From Xestospongia bergquistia (lineage: Eukaryota > Porifera > Demospongiae > Haplosclerida > Petrosiidae), in NCBI GenBank assembly GCA_963965975.1, contig OZ014422.1:6861701-6925700 (forward strand): a DNA stretch of 64,000 nucleotides, read 5' to 3'. The notes under the pieces are model-generated. The model saw only the letters and a program-made list of their open reading frames with translations. It did no database searches and was not told where the DNA came from. Positions 54,301 through 64,000 of this stretch are shown here, piece after piece. The position numbers and the translations under genes are program-made. Within the stretch, counting starts at the first letter, position 1; every line of letters starts with the position of its first letter.

Positions 54301-57300
54301 ATTAATGTTACTTAACAAGGACCTATAAGTCTAACTTCATAAAAAATTTCAAGTGATTTGATGACTTTGCTGAATACTTCATTTTTTAAAGACAACCATG
54401 TACTTTAATCCATGGTTTTTTAAAAATGGTCAAACATAAAAGGTAACGAAATCACTTGAAATTTTTTGTGAAGTTTGCTATATATGTCCTTGTTAAACTG
54501 AGTAATTTGATGTGCTAAGAAATGTTGTTAAAATCTATAAAAAATTAAAGATATTCATTGATTAACTTGTTCATATTAATGTACATGTACTAGTAAAAAT
54601 ACAAACACTTATATAATTTTTAAATGATTAATAGAACATTTAACAGCAGTGATATTAATGTTACTTAACAAGGACCTATAAGTCTAACTTCATAAAAAAT
54701 TTCAAGTGATTCGATGACTTTACTGAATACTTCATTTTTTAAAGAAAACCATGTACTTTAATCCATGGTTTTTTAAAAATGGTCAAACATAAAAGGTAAT
54801 GAAATCACTTGAAATTTTTTATGAAGTTAGCTATATATGTCATTATTAAACTTAGTTAATTGTTGTGCTAAGAAATGTTGTTAAAATCTATAAAAAATTA
54901 AAGATATTCATTGATTAACTTGTACACGTACTAGAAAAAATACAAACAATTTTTTAATTTTAAATGATTAATAGAACATTTAACAGCAGTGATATTAATG
55001 TTACTTAACAAGGACCTATAAGTCTAACTTCATTAAAAATTTCAAGTGATTTGATGACTTTACTGAATACTTCATTTTTTAAAGAAAACCATGTACTTTA
55101 ATCCATGGTTTTTTAAAAATGGTCAAACATAAAAGGTAACGAAATCACTTGAAATTTTTTGTGAAGTTAGCTATATATGTCCTTGTTAAACTGAGTAATT
55201 TGTTGTGCTAAGAAATGTTGTTAAAATCTATAAAAAATTAAAGATATTCATTGATTAACTTGTACACATACTAGTAAAAATACAAACAATTTTTTAATTT
55301 TAAATGATTAATAGAACATTTAACAGCAGTGATATTAATGTTACTTAACAAGGACCTATAAGTCTAACTTCATAAAAAATTTCAAGTGATTTGATGACTT
55401 TACTTAATTCTTCATTTTTAAAAGAAAACCATGACTTTAATCCATGGCTTTTTAAAAATGGTCAAACATAAAAGGTAACGAAATCACTTGAAATTTTTTA
55501 TGAAGTTAGCTATATATGACCTTGTTAAACTGAGTAATTTGTTGTGCTAAGAAATGTTGTTAAAATTTATAAAAAATTAAAGATATTCATTGATTACCTT
55601 GTTTTATAGTAATGTACATGTACTAGTAAATATACAAACAATTTTTAATTTTTAAATGATTAATAGAACTTTTAACAGCAGTGATATTAATGTTACTTAA
55701 CAAGGACCTATAAGTCTAACTTCATAAAAAATTTCAAGTGATTTGATGACTTTACTGAATACTTCATTTTTAAAAGAAAACCATGTACTTTAATCCATGG
55801 TTTTTTAAAAATGGTCAAACATAAAAGGTAACGAAATCACTTGAAATTTTTTATGAAGTTAGCTATATATGTCATTATTAAACTTAGTTATTTGTTGTGC
55901 TAAGAAATGTTGTTAAAATCTATAAAAAATTAAAGATATTCATTGATTAACTTGTACACGTACTAGAAAAAATACAAACAATTTTTTAATTTTAAATGAT
56001 TAATAGAACATTTAACAGCAGTGATATTAATGTTACTTAACAAGGACCTATAAGTCTAACTTCATAAAAAATTTCAAGTGATTTGATGACTTTACTTAAT
56101 TCTTCATTTTTTAAAGAAAACCATGTACTTTAATCCATGGTTTTTTAAAAATGGTCAAACATAAAAGGTAACGAAATCACTTGAAATTTTTTATAAAGTT
56201 AGCTATATATGTCCTTGTTAAACTGAGTAATTTGTTGTGCTAAGAAATGTTGTTAAAATCTATAAAAAATTAAAGATATTCATTGATTAACTTGTACACG
56301 TACTAGAAAAAATGCAAATTTTTTTTTAATTTTAAATGGTTAATAGAACATTTAACAGCAGTGATATTAATGTTACTTAACAAGGACCTATAAGTCTAAC
56401 TTCATAAAAAATTTCAAGTGATTTGATGACTTTACTTAATTCTTCATTTTTAAAAGAAAACCATGACTTTAATCCATGGCTTTTTAAAAATGGTCAAACA
56501 TAAAAGGTAACGAAATCACTTGAAATTTTTTATGAAGTTAGCTATATATGACCTTGTTAAACTGAGTAATTTGTTGTGCTAAGAAATGTTGTTAAAATTT
56601 ATAAAAAATTAAAGATATTCATTGATTACCTTGTTTTATAGTAATGTACATGTACTAGTAAATATACAAACAATTTTTAATTTTTAAATGATTAATAGAA
56701 CATTTAACAGCAGTGATATTAATGTTACTTAACAAGGACCTATAAGTCTAACTTCATAAAAAATTTCAAGTGATTTGATGACTTTACTGAATACTTCATT
56801 TTTAAAAGAAAACCATGTACTTTAATCCATGGTTTTTTAAAAATGGTCAAACATAAAAGGTAACGAAATCACTTGAAATTTTTTATGAAGTTAGCTATAT
56901 ATGTCATTATTAAACTTAGTTATTTGTTGTGCTAAGAAATGTTGTTAAAATCTATAAAAAATTAAAGATATTCATTGATTAACTTGTACACGTACTAGAA
57001 AAAATACAAACAATTTTTTAATTTTAAATGATTAATAGAACATTTAACAGCAGTGATATTAATGTTACTTAACAAGGACCTATAAGTCTAACTTCATAAA
57101 AAATTTCAAGTGATTTGATGACTTTACTTAATTCTTCATTTTTTAAAGAAAACCATGTACTTTAATCCATGGTTTTTTAAAAATGGTCAAACATAAAAGG
57201 TAACGAAATCACTTGAAATTTTTTATAAAGTTAGCTATATATGTCCTTGTTAAACTGAGTAATTTGTTGTGCTAAGAAATGTTGTTAAAATCTATAAAAA

Positions 57301-59570
57301 ATTAAAGATATTCATTGATTAACTTGTACACGTACTAGAAAAAATGCAAATTTTTTTTTAATTTTAAATGGTTAATAGAACATTTAACAGCAGTGATATT
57401 AATGTTACTTAACAAGGACCTATAAGTCTAACTTCATAAAAAATTTCAAGTGATTTGATGACTTTACTTAATACTTCATTTTTTAAAGAAAACCATGTAC
57501 TTTAATCCATGGTTTTTTAAAATGGTCAAACATAAAAGGTAACGAAAACACTTGAAATTTTTTATGAAGTTAGCTATAAATGTCCTTGTTAAACTGAGTA
57601 ATTTGTTGTGCTAAGAAATGTTGTTAAAATCTATAAAAAATTAAAGATATTCATTGATTACCTTGTTTTATAGTAATGTACATGTACTAGTAAATATACA
57701 AACAATTTTTAATTTTTAAATGATTAATAGAACATTTAACAGCAGTGATATTAATGTTACTTAACAAGGACCTATAAGTCTAACTTCATAAAAAATTTCA
57801 AGTGATTTGATGATTTTACTGAATACTTCATTTTTTAAAGAAAACCATGTACTTTAATCCATGGTTTTTTAAAAATGGTCAAACATAAAAGGTAACGAAA
57901 TCACTTGAATTTTTTTATGAAGTTAGCTATATATGTCCTTGTTAAACTGAGTAATTTGATGTGCTAAGAAATGTTGTTAAAATTTATAAATATTAAAAAT
58001 ATTGATTGATTAACTTGTACATATTATTGTACATGTACTACTAAAAATAGAAACAATTTCATCATTTTTTAAATCATTAATATAACATTTAACAGCATTT
58101 AATTTAGAAAATTATTTCTATAGAAAGGATCAAAACCGTCAACATACCGTTGGAGAGGACGTAACAGTACAACTGATCGAGAGCTAAATTCAAAGACATT
58201 AACAAGTGGTTTAGATGACTACCCCAGGGCATCTCATCCAAGTAACGAAGAGTATCATNNNNNNNNNNNNNNNNNNNNNNNNNNNNNNNNNNNNNNNNNN
58301 NNNNNNNNNNNNNNNNNNNNNNNNNNNNNNNNNNNNNNNNNNNNNNNNNNNNNNNNNNNNNNNNNNNNNNNNNNNNNNNNNNNNNNNNNNNNNNNNNNNN
58401 NNNNNNNNNNNNNNNNNNNNNNNNNNNNNNNNNNNNNNNNNNNNNNNNNNNNNNNNNNTTAGATTTGCGATGTTGGATGGCATTAGCAACCAGAGTTTTA
58501 GCAAGAATGGCAGACATTTTAAAAGGTAAATGTTATTTAATATTAATATAATATTTAATAGAGTATATAGAATCATCAAAAGTATATAAAGTTTTATCAG
58601 AAGAATTGAGTGATATGAAGCTACTGGACAAGTTACATTGGGACAATGAGAGACAGGTAAGTATTGTAAGCGAAACTATTATATTGTCAATATTTTAGAT
58701 GTATAGTGATTTTGGTAACCACACCTCCAAAGTTAAATTAGTAGTTAATAGAGATGTTAATCCACGTAAGTTACCATGGCAACAAATTGAATGTAATAAC
58801 TGTATTGTTACTTTTTAGCTGTCAGGGTTAGAAAAGTCATTAAACGACCTAGTTTAAAGTAAATTTAATTTTGTTTGTTGTAGCTCCTATGATTAGTTGT
58901 TAATTAGGTTTGTTAATAGTTTTGGATATGTCAATTTATTTCCATTTTTAATGACGCTTTTTCCTCCTGACTCTGCCCACTTGGAAGCAACTTTACAACA
59001 TTTATCAAATGAATCAGTTAGCCCCTCATAATTAACACAATAATGACTTCATTTTCATTTTAATAATAGCTCTTATGGACAAAGTATGGATTACGTTCAT
59101 TAGCCAAGACTGACCCTTTTTACAACAAGGTTTCTATGTTACCATGACAACTATCATGCTATTCACATATATATAGGCAAATACAGGTCAAGACAGTCCT
59201 TACTGGAGAGGTGCTATATGGATCAATATAAACTACTTAGCTGTAAGAGCATTACATTACTATGGCAACCAGGATGGCCCCTATCAATCATTAGCAAATG
59301 AACTTTACATTAAATTGAGGTACCTAATAATGTTGAAATTCCATTATACTAATATATTTTTTTAGATCAAATATAATTGAGACAATATATAATGAATATC
59401 TTATTACTGGATATATTTGGGAACAGTATGATGATCGAAATGGCAAAGGAAAGGTATTATAATTGTAATAATTATAACAAGTGTTATTAATAGTGTAATT
59501 ATAGGGTACTCACCCTTTTACAGGCTGGTCATCTCTTGTCGTATTAATAATGGCAGAACATTATGACTAA
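48367..59570 (+). CDS. MOGS: Mannosyl-oligosaccharide glucosidase (glucosidase I)
   Basis: ER type II membrane glycosidase (GH63) that removes the outermost alpha-1,2-glucose from N-glycans. Basic cytosolic head [20 protein letters not shown], signal-anchor [20 protein letters not shown], then luminal [170 protein letters not shown] and [18 protein letters not shown]. The Glu/Asp-rich GH63 active-site blocks are intact. One intron (50408-58123, 7716 bp) is more than 100 times longer than the others and is filled with satellite. A 200-N gap cuts the next exon. Full-length otherwise. Confidence 0.95.
50464..58090 (+). repeat. Satellite array of about 22 units (~346 bp) in a MOGS intron
   Basis: The string aatagaacatttaacagcag recurs from 50471 to 57727 and ends with a diverged copy at 58080. 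Spacings are about 338-342 or 350-356 bp, giving about 22 units, average 346 bp. Two length classes come from two linker versions (ttgtacatgtactag against a longer ttgttttatagtaatgtaca). Copies are very similar; rare variants recur at about 1,030 and 2,430 bp, showing higher-order duplication. Each unit contains a 177-bp inverted-repeat element flanked by ttaa. Confidence 0.95.
50510..50686 (+). mobile_element. TTAA-flanked inverted-repeat (MITE-like) unit, first copy
   Basis: 177 bp bounded by ttaa on both sides (50506-50509 and 50687-50690). The terminal inverted repeats are about 45 bp: left caaggacctataagtctaac, right reading the same on the other strand as caaggacatatatagctaac. A second internal hairpin accatgtac...ccatggt is central. 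No coding capacity. The form fits a non-autonomous element with TTAA target duplication (piggyBac-like), but the TIR ends are not the canonical piggyBac CCC. Confidence 0.6.
58259..58458. other. Assembly gap (200 N) inside a MOGS exon
   Basis: 200 N. The flanks encode SNEEYH before and LDLRCW after, which are adjacent in human MOGS (TERH-LDLRCW). So little or no coding sequence seems to be missing; an intron could be hidden. Confidence 0.95.
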
Positions 59571-59717
59571 ATGGATTAGAAAAAATAGTTATTCAATTTA
59601 GTTTCTGACATTTAATTAATTACTAAATATAATTTTTGTTGTTACTATTAATAGAACAGTGGCTTTAATTAGAAATTTGTCTGCTAGAGATTGGCGGGAA
59701 ACTTGATCTCTTTAATC

Positions 59718-62265
59718 ATGCCTGCAGTCAAAGGGAAAGACAATTCACAACAGAAGAGCTCACCTACAAAAGAAAATGATACTGGATGCAAAAAGAGACG
59801 AACTCCTCAAGGTCCTCGCGGACAGAGTCAGTCATGTCATCAATGTCGACAGTCCATATACAGTTCGAAAGGAGCAAGTGAACTAAAACTAGGACAACAA
59901 AGGGTTAAATGTAGTCAATGTACAAGATATTGGTAAGTATTATAATAAATTATGTATTACAATTATATTGCTAGGTGTGAGAAATGTCTTAACAATCGTT
60001 ATGGATTAGAACGTAATGAGATCAACCTTTCTTTGTGGGTGTGTCCTGTCTGTACCAACAACTGTAACTGTTCATTATGTAGAAAAAAGGTAAGTGTGGC
60101 TTGTTGTCATGACAACAATTCTGTTTTTGTGACCATAAACTTAAAAGTTACTTGTCTATTTTGTCATTATATAAATTGCTCATCTAATTGATGTGTTGTC
60201 TTGACAATATTGTTCATTCCTTTAGAGTGGTAAGTTAGCTACAGGTATTTTGACTCCTTTGGCAAAAAATGCTGGATTTTCGAGTGTATCTGAATTTTTA
60301 CAAAAAGGTACTGATGATATAGCAAAGTGTTTACAATGGCAGCAGTCACCCTTGTAAGTGAACTATATAATTTGAAATCATTTTATAAGTACAAATAGAC
60401 AACCAATAAAGAGAACATTATCATCTAGTGATGATATATCAACTTCTAAACGTCGAAAACTATGTCATTCACAATATAATATTACTATGAATGATGATAA
60501 TGAGTGGGTGGAGGAGTCTAATAACTTTGTTACCAAGGTGACTGTTGTATCTGGTTATTTGTGATTTTTTTTATTATTTATAAAAACCTATTAAACTTAT
60601 AGGATGACCACACCCACTCTATAATTAAAGATAAAATACCCACCTCTTCCTCAATAAGGCAACTTCGAAGTCGTACAATACATCCACTTGTCACCAGTAG
60701 AAAAACCAGGAGTTGTAAAGCTGTTACTAAGCAACTAAAATGTGAACCAGAACCTTTGCAAGACCAAGATGAAGTTAGTGTGGAAACTAATAAATGTTTA
60801 CCAAATATGGTAGATGAGAAACAAGAGGAGCTTATTAAACTCAAAATGTCTGTGATCTGTAAAATAAAAGAAGAGAAAATACAACAAAAAATACAAGATA
60901 AAATTGAAAGACAGCGTCGCAGATTAGAAAAACGCCAAAAATTATTGAAAGACAAAGAAATGAAACGTCTCACCAATATGAGACTTCATAAAGCCAAATT
61001 GTTGTTAAAAGAAGCTCGCCATCATGACAAGCAACGTCACAAACAAATGTCTGAGTTAAAAAAACTAATGATAAAGAAACAACAAGAAAGACATCTAAAA
61101 ACTAAGTTAATGAGAGAACCACTGTCTATCTTACCAGATTCATCATCATCACTTATGCCTTTTACACCCTTGTCTCCTCTACCTAATTATCCTTTATTGG
61201 AAGTGGGTGTGGCTCAAAAATTCATACCAGCCCTTTTATTTGTATGTGAATATCTATATACTTTTACTGATATACAGATCAATGCAGGTATGGTAATTAC
61301 ACCACCTTAATTATATTATACTGTTAATAGCATCTCTTGTGGTAGCCCTTGAGAAATCACCAGGTCATGTTTTTAAGTCTCTACTAAACTTATTATTACA
61401 ATGTACTAATAACAAGGTACCAGATGTTAATGATTGTAATGCTGAAGAGATATCAAACCAGATTCTATTACAAATTGGATATAATGTTAGTCATGTGACT
61501 GTCATGAGATCAATGTAATTATTATACTTTTATTTAGGAGGATACAGAGAACACTACAACAGTAGAGGCTAGAATACAACACCTCACTTCCCTTTGTTAT
61601 GCTACATTAGAAACTGTTAGTATGTAGGTATTAATTCTATATCTAATGTGTCTAAAATATAGGCTAGTATGGGAGATGTTATTAAAGAGAGTATTGCCAC
61701 TAGTGTTCAAGAAAAGAAAAAACTAAGAGCTAAAAGGCAAGATTTAACAAAGCAAATTACGTAAGTTTTAATTAAGATCATGTGATTATCATGTGATGTT
61801 TAAGGTAGTGATGAACTAAAGAAACTATGTGATGAAGGGGCTAGTATTGAAGAATTAACAGCAAAAAGAAATGAATTCAGTGAACAAATACAAGATATTC
61901 ACCAGGTAAATAAATACACAGGTCACTTTCACATATAACAAGATATGAACAAGATACCTACCTGTATACCTCATATTATGTTAGGCCACTCCCTCATATA
62001 ACAAGATCAGACGATTACCACTTGGTCAAGACCGAAATAACCGACTTTATTGGCAGTTAGTAAGTGTTCCTGGTATTGTAGTTGAAGATGGAACAATATG
62101 GAGTATTATTAATAATAGTGACTTGCTGGATCAAGTATTGGTAAGTGGGTATAAATAATAGTTATGTCATTATTACATCATCAGATGTCACTGCAAGTCA
62201 GTGATGTGGAAGAAAAGAAATTGTACAATAATTTGAAAGCATTACAGAAGAATATGAGTTTTTAA
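59718..62265 (+). CDS. CDCA7-type zinc finger fused to DDT and WHIM-like regions
   Basis: Probably nuclear chromatin protein, about 650 aa in about 11 exons. The ATG at 59718 is preceded only by an in-frame TTG. Residues about 40-130 form a zf-4CXXC_R1 (CDCA7/R1-type) domain: SCHQCRQSIYSSK, RVKCSQCTRYWCEKCLNNRY, LWVCPVCTNNCNCSLCRKK, ATGILTPLAKNAGFSSVSEF. A basic coiled-coil (residues about 280-370) follows; then AQKFIPALLFVCEYLYTFTD and LVVALEKSPGHVFKSLLNLL, typical of a DDT domain. The end RRLPLGQDRNNRLYWQLVSV with VVEDGTIW resembles a WHIM motif of ISWI-partner proteins. The reading frame is continuous through good splice sites. The Gly of the CNCS-preceding turn in human CDCA7 (CRGICNCS) is Asn here (CTNNCNCS). 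Likely DNA/nucleosome-associated; remodeller partnership is inferred. Confidence 0.85.
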
Positions 62266-63974
62266 CTACTGTACTGTGTGTAATGTTGTCATAGCAACAG
62301 AATTGTCATATGCTGGTGGAGCCACATTTAATGTTAATCCTCCCACAGTATAAGGTTCAGAGAATTCTATTAATTGTAGTTGTTATTACAAACAGTATAT
62401 GTTTAACTTACTAGCTGGTTCTGCTCCATCGCAGGCTAATATTTCACGATATGCACCAAATTGTAACAATACTAAAATCATTTGAGCATTGCTAGTGACT
62501 TCCTCACATTGTTCAGGTGTTAAGTTCTCATGAATTGCATCTTCACTTTCCTACATTAACATTATACTCTAATATATACATGTACGTGTACCTCACAAGG
62601 ATCAGGGAGACCTATCGAACCTGGTAAGAAAAGACCAGCTGCTAGTAATTGAAATAACCTTCTAAATCCATCAACAACTGATAATGGCTCTCCTCCATTT
62701 AATGGAATGACAGCACAGTGACACTAAAGGGGATTATTTAGAATGTATTTTGACCTGTAACTCTTACCAGTAATTCTAAATACCACACATTGAGATGAGC
62801 TAGTCCTGGTACATGGGATTGCATGCTTTTCAGAATACGAACAAGACTTCTAACACTAAACAAAACATTGCTTGTAATCTTCATTCTTATATACCTTCTT
62901 AAATGAGATGTATGCTCCTCCCACCAACGGGTGTGTCGGATCATTCTTAGAGCATGAGAAAATGCATTGAAATCCTCTATAACAATATAAGTCATGTGAG
63001 TGTCATGTGATGTTACTTACTAATATTGTCTGGTGGACTACCATATACAACGTTACCAGTTGATGTTGTAAATATTCTCACAATTGCTCCGTCACTATTA
63101 ATTAAATCAAAACCTAATTTATACAATTTAATAATGGGATCAGACAATTTTACTCACTATTTCCAGTTAATTCTATTTCAACTTGAGGCAGTATTAATTT
63201 ACTTCTATCAGATTTATTAGTATCACTTTGTTCCTTATCAGCAGCTTCTATTATCGACTTCACTTTATATGCCAATTCAACAATTAAACTCTCTATTTAA
63301 AACATAAAATATAGTCATATGTCTAATATTAATAATACCTTTGGGTATATCTTTAAACATAACTACAACATCAGCTGTAACACTTCCAGTCAATGCAGTA
63401 CCTTTTTTATGAGATCCTACTAGTCGTACTTCCTCCAACAACTTACAGAGCACAATATATTATAACATTATCATATGTCCTTACTAGTTGTTCTCCTTCT
63501 CCAGTTAAGATCATATTCTCTATAACTGTTACTACTTTAGTACAAAAACTCTGAACAGTACTCTATATAAAGGATAATACAAATGATATAATGCTGTTGC
63601 TATGGTAACCTGCTCATCTAAAGATGGTGCCACATCTTGAACTTTTTTTTGTAACAGCTATATATAGAACAAGTTATATAAACTAGTTATTGTATAACGT
63701 ACTTGTGCTAATAGTGAGTAATCCATTGTGGGTGAGGCTTGAGGAAAATGGTCACCAACTTCTGACCAGTCAAATATTGGCCGAACTAGTGGTAGATAAT
63801 CAGGTTCAGCACTTTCAGAACTATAGAGAAAAAGATAAGGATTATAAACTAACATTTGTAATACGTACTTTCTCTTTTTCCAGTTTTTGAAACGACCTCT
63901 TCCTCGACCTTTACCTTTAGGCCTTTAAAACAAGTAAACATCGTTAGTTGAATTATTTATGTACTTTGGTTCAT
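62266..63974 (-). CDS. ILF2: Interleukin enhancer-binding factor 2 (NF45)
   Basis: DZF-domain protein that pairs with NF90/NF110 in double-stranded RNA metabolism. Start MNQ, followed by the basic Gly/Arg segment RPKGKGRGRGRFKNWKKR, then YLPLVRPIFDWSEVGDHFPQ. The nucleotidyltransferase-like fold comprises EEVRLVGSHKKGTALTGSVT and ADVVVMFKDIPK (human VRQVGSYKKGT...ADLVVILKILP). The DZF helices include FNAFSHALRMIRHTRWWEEH, LVRILKSMQSHVPGLAHLNV, RRLFQLLAAGLFLPGSIGLP and QCEEVTSNAQMILVLLQFGA. It ends VAPPAYDNSVAMTTLHTVQ; the acidic C-terminal tail of vertebrate NF45 is absent. Catalytic aspartates are probably not complete, as in all NF45. Its stop codon abuts the previous gene's stop. Confidence 0.94.
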
Positions 63975-64000
63975 CTTGACAGACTGAGTGAGTACCCTCA

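Noticed and set aside
50464..58090. CRISPR-like array
   Set aside because: Units are about 346 bp with near-identical 'spacers' and the host is an animal; it is a satellite.
58104..58579. Open frames running through the N gap
   Set aside because: Created by undefined bases; the real reading is MOGS on the plus strand.
60578..60976. Minus-strand open frame of 132 codons
   Set aside because: Antisense of the Lys/Glu-rich coiled-coil exon; low-complexity composition keeps the opposite strand open.

Overview
The window looks like nuclear DNA of a sponge (demosponge-type). The gene set is animal: talin, Smad4, CPEB1, parkin, PCSK7, CELF and an F-BAR/SH3 protein. Introns are mostly 40-80 bp, intergenic gaps are tens to hundreds of bases, and the sequence is AT-rich. 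I read about 23 protein genes plus one doubtful small gene in 64 kb. Orthology is judged by eye from conserved motifs and colinearity; no search was run. Gene ends given are start-codon to stop-codon, with introns inside.

Layout. 0-11.4 kb: talin (+), about 40 small introns, two of them holding minisatellites. 11.6-14.8 kb: DDX42 helicase (-). 14.8-16.3 kb: gene-poor stretch with an inverted duplication of a DDX42 exon, a relic of a small repeat element and a 200-N gap. 16.3-18.8 kb: METTL25B-like (+, with an apparent one-base frameshift) converging on a pallidin-like BLOC-1 gene (-). 18.9-20.9 kb: a doubtful small gene and a single-pass membrane protein (+). 21.1-23.0 kb: PSTPIP-like (+). 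23.7-29.9 kb: four minus-strand genes: CPEB1, NDUFB3, parkin and NATD1. 30.0-33.6 kb: PCSK7 (+) and ropporin-like (-). 33.9-41.2 kb: CELF, a membrane-anchored PTP, FAH and a CENP-B/Brinker-type HTH protein (all +). 41.2-42.1 kb: SLC25 carrier (-). 42.4-46.7 kb: SMAD4 and an atypical extended SDR (+). 46.8-48.2 kb: SKI8/WDR61 (-). 48.4-59.6 kb: glucosidase I (MOGS, +), split by a 7.7-kb intron filled by a satellite array. 59.7-62.3 kb: a CDCA7-type zinc finger fused to DDT/WHIM motifs (+). 62.3-64.0 kb: ILF2/NF45 (-).

These are mostly unrelated housekeeping and signalling genes, not a pathway cluster. Local links worth noting: parkin lies 99 bp upstream of complex I subunit NDUFB3 on the same strand; several head-to-head pairs share 90-270 bp promoters; convergent pairs are separated by 0-90 bp.

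Most unusual items: (1) the CDCA7-finger/DDT/WHIM fusion; (2) a satellite whose roughly 346-bp unit is built on a 177-bp TTAA-flanked inverted-repeat element; (3) a PTP lacking the WPD aspartate; (4) a parkin with Phe at the autoinhibitory REP tryptophan; (5) an SDR lacking the catalytic tyrosine; (6) repeated X-box (RFX-like) 14-mers spread through introns, one of them just upstream of the ciliary ropporin-like gene.
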